Origin: an uncultured Bacteroidota bacterium
GTDB lineage: Bacteria; Bacteroidota; Bacteroidia; Chitinophagales; Chitinophagaceae
Assembly: GCA_903903635.1 (NCBI GenBank)
Contig: CAIUZK010000026.1
Location: forward strand, 21,255-85,254
DNA length: 64,000 nucleotides
Reading direction: 5' to 3'
The first letter of the stretch is position 1. Each line of letters starts with the position of its first letter. The translations under genes were made by a program, and so were the position numbers. The notes beneath the pieces are model-generated. The model was not told the DNA's origin. It made no database searches and saw only the letters and a list, made by a program, of their open reading frames with translations. Below are positions 39,901 through 48,100 of the stretch, piece after piece.

Positions 39901-41478
39901 GGTTCTGGTGTACATGTTGGTTTGGGTAATTCAGCAACCGGTACAAGCTACCAGTTGTACAGAGGAACTCTTGCAGCAGGAGCATCAATAGCCGGTACCG
40001 GTGGTGGTATAGATTTCGGAATGCAGAGTACACCAGGTACCTATACGGTAATAGCAACAAATGGTACTACTTCATGTTCAAGCAACATGTCGGGTAGTGT
40101 AACAGTAGGTATTAATGCACTTCCTGCAGTTCATTCTGTGATCGGTGGCGGTACTTATTGTGCAGGTACAGGCGGTATACATATTGGTCTTGACGGATCA
40201 GATGCCGGTATCAGCTATCAGCCATATAATTCTTATTCTGCAACAGGTACTGCAGTTATCGGAACAGGTGGCCCGCTTGATATGGGTGCTGAAACTTCAA
40301 CAGGAGTTTATACTGTATTGGCAACTGATTTGTCTACAGGATGCTCTAATAACATGAATGGTACAGCAACAGTAAGCGCTCACACTCCGGTTACTCCTTC
40401 AGTTAATGTTACAACAGGTGTAGGCGATACATTGTGCTCAGGTTCATTGACTACATTCACTACAGCTACAGTTAATGGTGGTACATCACCATCTTATCAA
40501 TGGACTGTGAACGGTGTTGTTACAGGTACTGGTAATCATTACACTTATATCCCTCTGAACGGAGATGTGATAGGAGTGACACTTACCAGCAATGCACAGT
40601 GCGCTACTCCTGCAATTGTAAACAATTCAATGGATGTAGTAGTAAATAATGTTCAGACTCCATCTGTATCAATAGCTGCTAATCCGGGTACAGAAGTTTG
40701 TGCCGGTACATCAGTTAACTTTACAGCTACTCCATCAGCAGGTGGCACAGTGCCAACTTACTCTTGGCTCAGGAACGGTGCTAATGTTGGTTCATCACCA
40801 GTTTACAGCTACATTCCTGCAAACGGCGATCTGATCTATTGTATCATGACCAGCAACTACCGTTGCCGTACTGCAAATACTGCAAACAGCAATCAGTTCA
40901 ACATGGTGGTAGATCTGGCAGTTCAGCCAAATGTAAGCATCAGTGTTAACCCAGGTACACACATTGCTGCAGGTCAAACTGCTGTAATGACTGCATCAGT
41001 TCTTAATGGCGGACCTACTCCTTCTTACCAGTGGTATGTTAATGGTATCCCTGCAAGCGGAGCTACTTACTCGGTATTTGTAAGCAGCAACCTTGTTGAC
41101 GGAGATTCAGTAAGCTGCCAGGTAGTTAGCAGTGGTGGTTGCGCAGGATTAACAGGTGCTAATTCTGTTATCATCCATGTATCTGGTGTAGGTGTTAATC
41201 CGGTTACAATTTCCGGCAGCGATGTTAAGCTGGTTCCAAACCCTAACAACGGATTGTTCACAATCAAGGGTAACATTGGCACAATAGCTGATCAGGAAGT
41301 TTCACTTGAAGTTACCAATATGCTGGGCCAGGTAGTTTATACAACTAAGGTTATAGCACGTAACGGTGATATCAATGAAGTGATCAGGTTATCTAATACG
41401 CTTGCAAATGGTATGTATATTCTGAATATGCACACTGAAACAGGCAACCAGGTATTCCACATGGTAATTGAGCAATAA
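30997..41478 (+). CDS. Giant type IX cargo protein 1: Gly-rich/GEVED head, 20-repeat stalk, sorting domain
   Basis: The product has 3493 residues. The signal peptide ends at NAIAQ. The order of domains is: a glycine-rich domain (~25-262); a choice-of-anchor/ASH-like beta domain starting SSLAFGAVSV; a GEVED-like domain (~478-638, QVWIDFNDNGVMESSE); a second anchor plus GEVED-like pair (~640-1018); an Ig-like module; and three Big2-like repeats (~1127-1340). Then come 20 tandem ~89-residue repeats (1343-3133), three Ig-like modules, and a type A sorting domain (~3407-3493, LVPNPNNGLFTIKG, ANGMYILNM). The type IX sorting domain implies surface display through GldKLMN. It is rich in Gly, Thr, Ser and Val and poor in Lys. 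It is probably an adhesin; the ligand is unknown. It is the first of three tandem paralogues. Confidence 0.9.
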   Translation: MKKVYFSLLMACFSILTLNAIAQTTTYSTPGAYTFTCGSGYSAVTIDMAGAQGGASGAGAPGGKGGRVQATLTVSAGQVLYINVGGAGTAYSYCSARAGGANGGGTGYGYGGGGGGMSDIRKASGAFSSTNEYLVAGGGGGAGYNYGNNTEQGGDGGGLIGGVGYQGSPGAPTPSLCGSGGTQTAGGSGATSYGTPAGTFGQGGNCTGGQCYSGGGGGGWYGGGTGAYGGGGGGSSNLAGTGVLSATTTPAYQSGNGFVSITPLPPTVTAAPSSLAFGAVSVSTTSAPMITNLTGIALTGVALTLTPPANFLISLDGSTWSSTPLTYTYVGSTFSQILFVEFNPTAITSYAGNLAISGGGLAATVNVPLSGTGTNPCSGTPTAGAATINGTTTASGNSSTNFTLNVPSATVGGGITYQWQVSTTSSTGPWTNIGGANTQSYVYSGLAGNSWFQCVVSCGASSATSGTVSATFTMPGSSCTPVYMYNCSSYPMSCSINSLIGFAGSISDPGACGPNYVDNTGSMNVTLKGGTTYSITYGLSTSYYSSFAAQVWIDFNDNGVMESSETVGGFAQGAYSVTTPVGTITLPAGAAPGVHRMRIEGVYAPTSYSEPNYPSMTGCPTSSYYYGNTRDYKVIIPPPTGSLAATSVSPFGNVTVGTSSVPVAYTSLTGTTLTPGVGLLSVTAPANYQVSTTGSTWSNSVFVPYIGGTLTSKNVYVQFNPTAVSSYTGNVTVTGGGIPATVNVPVSGSGVATACSGAPTPGAASVTPTSGGGATTFTLSLPGVSAVGGLMFQWQYSTDGGTTWNNIANGIYATAIFTGIFATTQFRCQVSCGTGAAVNSTPVTATYSAGAMAASSCTPTFSSASAACSSYSMWMRIQSLIGTSGSIADATACTGTGYENLTASYTVTLSSNTTYSCTLNTGGSYPSSMGAQVWIDFNNNGIFESTESVGGYGLSTTSSTSPVITLTIPGGAPSGSFRMRVVGNYNCCGATTYPGMNPCPTTAITYGDVRDYTCVILGGALPCTGVPTAGIVSATPIASCSAFTANMFNVGEPSAPGSGLTYQWQTSSSPTTGFTNIAGATNASYLPAISSIGTVYFRDSVRCVPSATAAVSSSLGLTLNAAPTAITGTASICAGTVTTLSSTPGGGTWSSSNPAAVTINAATGVITGVSTGTSTITYVLSTGCFSTRVVTVNPQPSAITGSGTVCGSLTTALSSSPGGGTWTSSNTSLATVDPATGIVTGGASGNPTIVYTLPTGCSSSFPMTVNALSAITGTPSMCMSYTTVLADATPGGTWSSSTTGVATVNTTGVVTSVSIGTTTISYSIASTGCTATVLVAVTPPPSVYSMTGGGSYCSGTTGGVIVGLTGSNAGMSYTLFNGTTPVSSLIGAGFAFNFPAVFGAGIYTVVAGSGTPCATNMTGTSTVVINPLPTPYVVSTSGGGAYCAGGTGVHIYLNSSQIGINYQLFNGTTPVGGPISGTSAVLDFGLVTAGTYTITGYNTSTTCTGPMANSVTVSINPLPTPFTVTPSAGGYCAGGAGVTVGLSGSQTGVTYQLLLSGVPVTGAVQAGTGSALVFGLMTVGGTYTVQATNNTTGCSTIMGGSSVITVNPYPTVFSVTGGGGICPSGAGVSVGLNGSQAGVNYQLYRGGVLVTGSGYNLPGTGAALDYGLQTTPGAYTVVATNGGSGCASNMSLSANVVLNPAPTLFSVTPTTGSYCTGGIGVHVGLSGSVTGTNYTLYNGATIYGAASGTGSAVDFGLMVAGGTYTVVAQIVTTGCTGSMTGSSVINVNPLPTAFNVTVAGGGAYCAGGAGQVIGLSGSTSGINYQLFRGGVAVGTAVAGTGSAISFPAQTIAGSYTVVGTNTVTLCTNAMTGSASITVLPTPVTYTITGGGGFCSGGTGLHIGLAGSDIGINYQLYNTGLAVGAPVAGLGGVLDFGLFTTAGTYTVIGTNGTTSCTSTMTGSPVISINPLPPVNIVLPGGSTSFCAGGTGVAIGLNGSVTGINYQLYNGTTAVGAPVSGTTGSALSFGLQTAAGTYTAVATNPATTCSINMTGSTVVIVKPLPVAYNVTGGGGYCSGGTGMHVNLSNSVPGVKYQLFNTSGAVTGALLNGTGFALDFGLITVPSVYTVVATDTTTLCTNNMTGSVTISVNPLPTAFVIGGGGNYCAGTGGTHITLSNSTVGINYQLMIGTTLSGAPVSGTGSALDFGLRTAAGVYTVVATNATTGCTSNMTGSATIAINPLPTAFNVIGGGNYCPGGPGVHVGLSGSVTGTVYQLYNGASIVGAPISGTGAALDFGYVTATGTYTVVGTNLGTSCSGSMTGSVVVGVSPLPVVYNVTGTSNYCPGGAGSHVGLSGSSTGVSYQLFKGGIISGPAFTGTGSALDFGLQTTGTYTVIATGVSTTCSNNMNGSAVIGISPLPTLHSVTGGGNYCTGGTGLHVGLNGSDASTWYQLYKGSTMVGTPMAGTGTSLDFGLQTAPGVYTVSANSTSTTCSSTMSGSVTISTIPLPSTFSVLGGGNYCAGGAGVDITLSGSVTGVNYQLYNGTTAAGSSVSGSGSSIDFGMQTAAGTYTVVATDGTTLCTNNMTGSVTVVINPLPTPYVVTGGGNFCSGGTGVHVTLAGSDIGTTYQLFNSGIAVSGAIPGTGFVLDFGLQTAAGTYTVVGTNASTTCTGNMTGSVTINVNPLPTAYTVSGSGSSYCAGGAGIDVTLSGSDIGTNYQLYNGASPVGGAVAGTSGAIDFGYRTGTGTYTVIAINTSTTCSGSMTGAAIVAISPMPIAYTVTGGGSFCNGSTGVHVGLSGSNTGVLYQLYHGTAPVGSSIAGTGGPLDFGAQTAAGGYSVVATNTGSTCTNNMSGTVTITVNALPAPFNVTGGGNFCATGTGVPVGLSGSISGNSYQLYKSGIAVGSPLTGTGSLLDFGLKTAAGNYTVIATNSTTTCSNYMTGTVSVGVDPLPAAYSVTGGGNYCPGGSGVHVGLGNSATGTSYQLYRGTLAAGASIAGTGGGIDFGMQSTPGTYTVIATNGTTSCSSNMSGSVTVGINALPAVHSVIGGGTYCAGTGGIHIGLDGSDAGISYQPYNSYSATGTAVIGTGGPLDMGAETSTGVYTVLATDLSTGCSNNMNGTATVSAHTPVTPSVNVTTGVGDTLCSGSLTTFTTATVNGGTSPSYQWTVNGVVTGTGNHYTYIPLNGDVIGVTLTSNAQCATPAIVNNSMDVVVNNVQTPSVSIAANPGTEVCAGTSVNFTATPSAGGTVPTYSWLRNGANVGSSPVYSYIPANGDLIYCIMTSNYRCRTANTANSNQFNMVVDLAVQPNVSISVNPGTHIAAGQTAVMTASVLNGGPTPSYQWYVNGIPASGATYSVFVSSNLVDGDSVSCQVVSSGGCAGLTGANSVIIHVSGVGVNPVTISGSDVKLVPNPNNGLFTIKGNIGTIADQEVSLEVTNMLGQVVYTTKVIARNGDINEVIRLSNTLANGMYILNMHTETGNQVFHMVIEQ
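35023..40395 (+). repeat. 20 tandem ~268-bp coding repeats, giant 1
   Basis: Twenty in-frame units span 1791 residues. The core pattern is (Y/F)-x-V-T-G-G-G-x-Y-C-x-G-G, then GLSGS, YQLYNG, GTGSALDFGLQT, GTYTVVATN, a second cysteine before NMTGS, and a closing NPLPT. Units are clearly diverged at DNA level. Confidence 0.93.
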
Positions 41479-41503
41479 TCAGTTTTTTGTTAAGAATAGT
41501 CTG

Positions 41504-41533
41504 CTTACGGCCCCGGATTTCCGGGGCCGTAAG
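41504..41533 (+). terminator. Intrinsic terminator after giant 1
   Basis: CTTACGGCCCCGGA and TCCGGGGCCGTAAG form a perfect 14-bp stem around TT. A T-rich stretch follows. Confidence 0.85.
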
Positions 41534-42022
41534 TATTTATACCAGGTCGATATAAATGTCAGGAATTGGCACATGATTCTACCCATCCGGTGTTGATTTG
41601 AACTATAATAATAACCTGGGTTCAATCCAGGCTATTAATCTTTAATTCCTCCGGACTATGCCTGTTTTTACTTTCTGATTTATATTACAGTGAATTGTTC
41701 TGAATTCATATAATTAAAATTGCATAGATATTACTTGTGTCGGATAAATATATATTGTTTTCCTTCTAACATTGGCCCTGAAATTGTCGCCCTATTATAA
41801 GGAAGCATTTATTTTTGATGGATAAAATTCAATTAAACATTTCGATATTTTCGCTATAATACAACGTATATTTATTTACATATTGTATTTATCGGACTAA
41901 TGAAAAATTGTAAAAAGTGGTATTTGACTTTATAAACCATCAAGCAAAAAAAAAGTAAAAGGAATATTCTTTTATATGGGAATTTACGTATCTTAGTCGC
42001 AGATATTGGCAAGAAATGGCAG
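41534..42022 (+). other. Intergenic region between giants 1 and 2
   Basis: These ~490 bp are AT-rich and show no gene. CCTGGGTTCAATCCAGG at 41615-41631 imitates a tRNA T-arm, but no other tRNA arms surround it. A -7-like TATCTTAG lies at 41989-41996. Confidence 0.5.
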
Positions 42023-42051
42023 AACTGATGTAGTAAATTACGTCAGTTTTT
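42023..42051 (+). promoter_or_regulatory. Attenuator-like hairpin in the leader of giant 2
   Basis: AACTGATGTAGT pairs with ATTACGTCAGTT (12 bp with two G-T wobbles, loop of two bases) and is followed by a run of T. It lies downstream of the candidate -7 box and 68 bases before the start codon, so it may terminate or regulate the message. Confidence 0.45.
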
Positions 42052-42118
42052 GGCATCTGTTTTATATTTTTTACCGGAAATAGAAGAAAGAAAATTGGAA
42101 GTTTTTAAACAAGAAAGT

Positions 42119-45100
42119 ATGAAAAAAATTTATTTATTTTTAATTCTTTGCTGCTTAAGTATTGCAGGTTACGCACAAACTGCAGCATCTTATGGGTTGA
42201 CGGCTACAACAGGTTCGTTTTCAACCATATCAGGGACCGGCACTGCTATTTCAGCAGGTGGTATGATATCTGATAATGGTGTTACAACCGGTATCTCCCT
42301 TGGCTTCAACTTCGTCTATTGCGGTACAACTTATACAACAGCGTCGGCCAGTGCCAATGGTTGGTTTTCGCTTGCCAATTCAGCGCTTGGAGCATCACCA
42401 TCGCAAATAAATACTATCGGTTCATTGACTTCAATAAGCAGTGGTACAGGTCTATTGATGCCTTTGTGGACAGACCTTTATGGAGTAAGCCAGACAGCTT
42501 ATTACCAAACAACAGGAACTGCAGGAAGCAGAATATTCACAATGGAGTGGAAGAACTGGAGCGTATGTTGCGCTGCGGGTACTGCTGTTCTTAATTTTCA
42601 GGTAAAACTCTATGAAGGAACCAACCAGATTGAATACTGGTATGGTGGTTATTCAGGCACTGTTCCTACATCTTCCACTATTGGTATTTGCAACAGTACA
42701 TCCGACTTTCAGACCTTGCCATTAGGGATTTCAACGTTTTCAAATACCAGCTTTAACGCTACCTGCAGTCCTCCTGCAAATGGTACTGTATTGCGCTGGT
42801 GTGCACCTCCTCCGGCTATTACAGGCGGAACTGTTTCTTTTTGTGCCGGTACTACCACAACACTTGCCAATACTCAGGCAGGCGGTTCGTGGACTAGTGC
42901 TGCACCATCGGTTGCAACAGTTAATTCAGGTACAGGTGTTGTAACCGGTGTAACTGCCGGTACTGCAACAATAAGCTATGTTCCTGTTTGCGGCCCTGCA
43001 GTTATTAAAGTTGTTACAGTAACAGCAACTCCAACTACATTTAGTGTTACCGGTGGCGGCGCTTTCTGCGCAGGAAGTACAGGAGTACTTGTAGGTCTTA
43101 ACGGTTCTGCCGGAGGTGTAACTTACGGTTTGTATAACGGAGCAACTTTGGTAACTACCACAGCGGGCTCCGGCGCTGCAATATCATTTGGTTTGCAGAC
43201 TTCTTCAGGTACTTATACTGTTATTGCAAATAATGGTTCATGTTCTTCAACAATGCTTGGGTCTGCTACTATTACTGTAAATCCATTACCAACACAATTT
43301 GCTGTTACCGGTGGTGGTGCATTTTGTACAGGCAGCGCAGGTGCGAATGTTGGATTAGCTTCTTCTACTATTGGTGTAAATTATCAGTTGTATGCGGGCG
43401 CAACTCCGGTAGGTACTTATTTTGTTGGTACCGGCAGCGCATTAAATTTTGGTCCTCAGGCTACAACCGGCGTAACTTATACAGTTGTCGCTACCAATGC
43501 TACAACACTTTGTTCTATAATAATGAGTGGTGGTGTTACCGTTACTGCAAGTCCATTACCTAACCAGTTTACAGTAACCGGAACAGGTGGTTATTGTCTT
43601 GGCGGTACAGGAGTGCCGGTAGGACTTACGGGATCGAATACCGGAATTAACTACCAATTGTTTTTGGGTGGTGTTGGAAGTACCATCGTTGCAGGTACAG
43701 GATCTGCATTGAGCTTTGGTAACCAAACTACACCTGGTACCTATACAGTTCTAGCAACCAATCCATCTACAACTTGTAATATTACGATGTCAGGTTCAGC
43801 TACAGTAACATTGAATAGTTTACCAACTTCATTTACAGTAACTACACCCGGAACAGGCGCTTATTGTCTTGGTGGTGCAGGTGTTCCGGTGAACCTTAAT
43901 GGCTCTCAGACAGGAGTTAACTATCAACTGTATATAGGTGGTACACCAAGTGGCGCCCCGGTTGCGGGTACCGGTACCTCAATAACTTTTGGTAATCAAA
44001 CAATCGTAGGATCATATACTGTTGTTGCGACAAACGCAACTACAGGTTGTGTAAATAATATGTTCGCCAGCGTTTCTGTAACCAACAACCCATTGCCTTC
44101 TATTTTCTCAGTAACAGGCGGCGGCGGATATTGTGCAGGTGGTACAGGAGTTGCGGTTGGTCTTGCCAGTTCATCTTCAGGTATCAACTATAGTCTTTAT
44201 AATGGTACTACCCTGGTAGGCGGTGCATCAGGAACCGGTTCAGCAGTAAGTTTTGGTTTGCAGCTTGCAGCAGGTACTTATTCTGTTGTTGCAACTAATC
44301 CGGTAACCTTGTGTACTTCGAATATGTCAGGATCGGTAACGGTTACTATTAATCCAAATCCTGTAGTATTTACAGTAACACAGGTTGGAACCAGTTATTG
44401 TGCCGGTGGGGCAGGAATACCAGTTGGACTTACAGGTTCAGCTATTGGTATCAACTACCAGCTATGGAGAGGTACTACACTTGATACAACAGTTGCAGGT
44501 ACAGGTGCGGTTCTTAGCTTTGGTTCAAGGACAGGGGCCGGCGCATATTCTGTAATTGCTGTTAATGCAACTACTTTATGTTCGAGCAACATGACCGGTA
44601 GTGCAACCATTTCTATTAATCCATTACCAACGGTTTATACTATGACCGGCGGTGGTGGTTATTGTGTTGGAACACCGGGTGTTAATATCGGCCTCTCTGC
44701 TTCTAATACAGGTATCTCTTATCAATTATATAATTCAACCGGTTCTTCAGGTTTATCGGTTGCAGGTACAGGTGGTGCAATATCTTTTGGTTTACAAACA
44801 ATTGCTTCTGCAAGAGATTCAGTAGTTGCAACTAATACGGTAACCGGTTGCACAAGCATCATGTCAGGAAATGTTCCTGTAATAATTAATCCATTACCTA
44901 CAGTATATACTGTTACTTCAAGCAGTCCGGCTTATTGCTCAGGTTCAACCGGACCAACTATTAATCTCGGTGGTTCACAATCAGGAATAAACTACCAGTT
45001 ATATAACAGTGGTTCTATCTCAGGCGGCCCATCAATTGGTACAGGTGGAGCAATGGTGTTTGGACCAGTTACAAGTGGCGGCACTTATTCTATTATAGCT

Positions 45101-48100
45101 ACAAATACAACTACAGGATGTACAAACAATATGACAGGTACACCTGCTGTTGTAGTTAATTCATTACCTGTAGTGTTTGCAGTAACAGGCGGTGGTAATT
45201 ATTGCTCCGGAACAGGTGGTGTTCACGTAGGTCTTGCACTTTCTGCAGGCGGCGTTACTTATCAGCTTTATAACGGAGGTGTCATTGTTCCGGGTGCTTC
45301 ATTAGCCGGAACAGGTAGCGCATTGGATTTCGGATTCGAAACTGCCAATGGAACTTATACAGTTGTAGGTACAACAACAATAGGATCTTGTACCAGCAAT
45401 ATGTCTGGAAGTGCAATCGTATCAACTTTGGCATTGCCAACCGCATATACAATCACACAAAGCGCTCCGGGCTTCTGCGCCGGTGGTGCGGGTGTAACAA
45501 TCGGCCTCAGCAATTCAACAATCGGAATAAATTATCAGTTATACAATGGTGTTACTCCGGCAGGCGCACCAATGGCAGGTACCGGCAGCTCGCTTAGTTT
45601 CGGCTTGCAGGGAGCAGGTACTTATACAATCGTTGGTACTAACATCGCAACCGGTTGTTTAAAAACAATGACAGGCGTTGCAACAGTTACCGCTACTTCA
45701 TTGCCTGTTGTTCATAATGTAACAGGCGGTGGCAGCTATTGCCCCGGAACTACTGGTGTTGATATTAGTATTGATGCTTCAGATGCGGGCGTAAATTACC
45801 AGTTGTATAATGGATTAACTCCGGTAGGTGGTCCTGTTGCCGGTATTGCTGCTACTTCAATTTCTTTTGGTTTGCAAACTACACCTGGTATTTATACCGT
45901 GGTAGCAACAAATACGACTTCTTCATGTGTTAGCAATATGGCCGGCAGCGCCACTGTTGCTATTTATCCTTTGCCTATTGTATATAATATTTCCGGAGGC
46001 GGAAACTATTGTTCAGGTGGTACGGGTGTAAACATTGGCCTCAGCGGGTCTAATATAGGTATTAGCTACCAGTTGATGAATGGCGGCACAACAGCAGGTC
46101 CTGCCCTTATGGGTACCGGACTTGCATTGAATTTCGGATTGCAGACCACAACAGGCGGTTATACCGTTGTAGCTACAAATCTGGCTACCGGATGTTCAAA
46201 TACAATGAACGGAACTGCTACAGTAGGTACAAATGCTTTACCTAACATTTATAATATTACCGGCTCTGGCAGCTATTGCGCAGGTGGCGCTGGCTTACAT
46301 GTGTATCTTAGCAATTCTGATATTGGTACAGTTTACCAGTTGGTAATTGCAGGCACTACACCGGTTGGTATCCTGGTTGCAGGTACAGGATCTGCACTTG
46401 ATTTTGGTGCACAGACAACAGCTGGAACCTATTCAGTTGTAGCTACAAATACTGCTACTACCTGCACTACTGAGATGTCAGGCATGGCAGTTATCAGCAT
46501 CAATACATTGCCATCTAATACATTTACCGTATCCGGTGGTGGTGCATATTGCTCAGGCGATGCAGGTCTTACCGTTTTATTAAGCGGTTCTGATGTTACT
46601 GCTACCTATAGGTTATATAATGGTACAACAGCAGTTGGCCCATCAATACCAGGCGGCGGACCACTTATTTTTGGACCGGTAACCGGCGCAGGTACTTATA
46701 CCGTACTTGCTACCAATACAGCCAATACCTGTACTAACCTAATGACAGGTTCTGCAACTATCAGCATCAATCCGTTGCCAAATCATTACCTGGTAACCGG
46801 TGGCGGCGCTTATTGCACTGGCGGAACCGGTGTTCATGTTAATCTGAGTGGCTCAAACAGCGGTATCAATTACCAGGTGAAAATTGGCAGTGTACTAACA
46901 GGACCGATCGTTGCAGGTACAGGAATGGGTATTGATATGGGTTTACAAACTACAGCAGGTGTTTATACTATTCAAGCTACCAATGCAGGTACTGGTTGTA
47001 CCAGGATAATGACCGGCAGCGTGAATGTTTCTATTAATCCACTTCCTGTTGTGCATACTGTAGTTAGTACATCAAGCAGCTATTGCGCCGGTGGTTCTGG
47101 TGTTGCAGTTTCAATTGATGGATCTGACACCGGCATCAGTTATCAGCTTTACAATGGTACAACAACTGTTGGTTTCCCAAGAGCAGGTACCGGTTTAGCC
47201 GTAGGCTTTGGTTCTATTACCTTCCCTGGTTCTTATACAATTGTTGCTACAAATAATGCTACAGGTTGCTTCGATAATATGGCTCCGGGTGTTACTGTAA
47301 CCATTAACTCACTTCCTGTTGTTTTTGCAGTAACCGGCGGTGGTAGTTATTGTGCCGGCGGAACAGGTGTTCATGTTGGTTTGGCAGGTTCTGCAACCGG
47401 CATCAGGTACAAATTATACCTTGCCGGAGTTTTAATTGATTCTCTTCCAGGAACAGGAACTTCGCTCGACTTTGGCTTAAGGACTGCAGGCGGTACTTAT
47501 ACTATTGTTGGGAAAAATACTTTGACTACCTGCGAAAACAATATGTCCGGTTCAGCAGTTGTAGTTGTGAAATCATTGCCGGGCGCACATACAATTACCG
47601 GTGGTGGGGCATATTGCTCTGGTGGTGCAGGAGTTGCAGTTAACCTGAATGGTACTGACCTGAGTATTAATTACCAGCTTTTCAGAGGTGGTTCAATACT
47701 CGTTGGTAGTCCGGTATCTGGTACCGGTACTTCAATTACTTTCGGTATGCAGACAGTTGCAGGTACATATTCAGTTGTAGGTACAAGCACAATTACAGGA
47801 TGTTCAAATAATATGACAGGTGGCGCAGTTATCAGTGTTAATACATTGCCGTCTACTTATAGCGTTACAGGTGGTGGCAGTTATTGCCCGGGTGGCGCAG
47901 GTGTCAACGTAGGTGTCAGCGGATCTAATACAGGTGTAAATTACAGGTTGTATAAGGATGGTATTGCAGTGGGTACTGCAATAGCCGGCACAACCGGTTC
48001 TCCTGTTAATTTCGGTTTGCAAACTGCAGCAGGAGTTTATACAGTTGTGGCTACTGATGCTACAACAGCATGTACCAATAATATGTCAGGCAGCACTACG

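Noticed and set aside
41615..41631. tRNA-like T-arm (CCTGGGTTCAATCCAGG)
   Set aside because: The stem register does not fit a T-arm (the loop becomes GTTCAAT), and no acceptor, D or anticodon arms are found around it.
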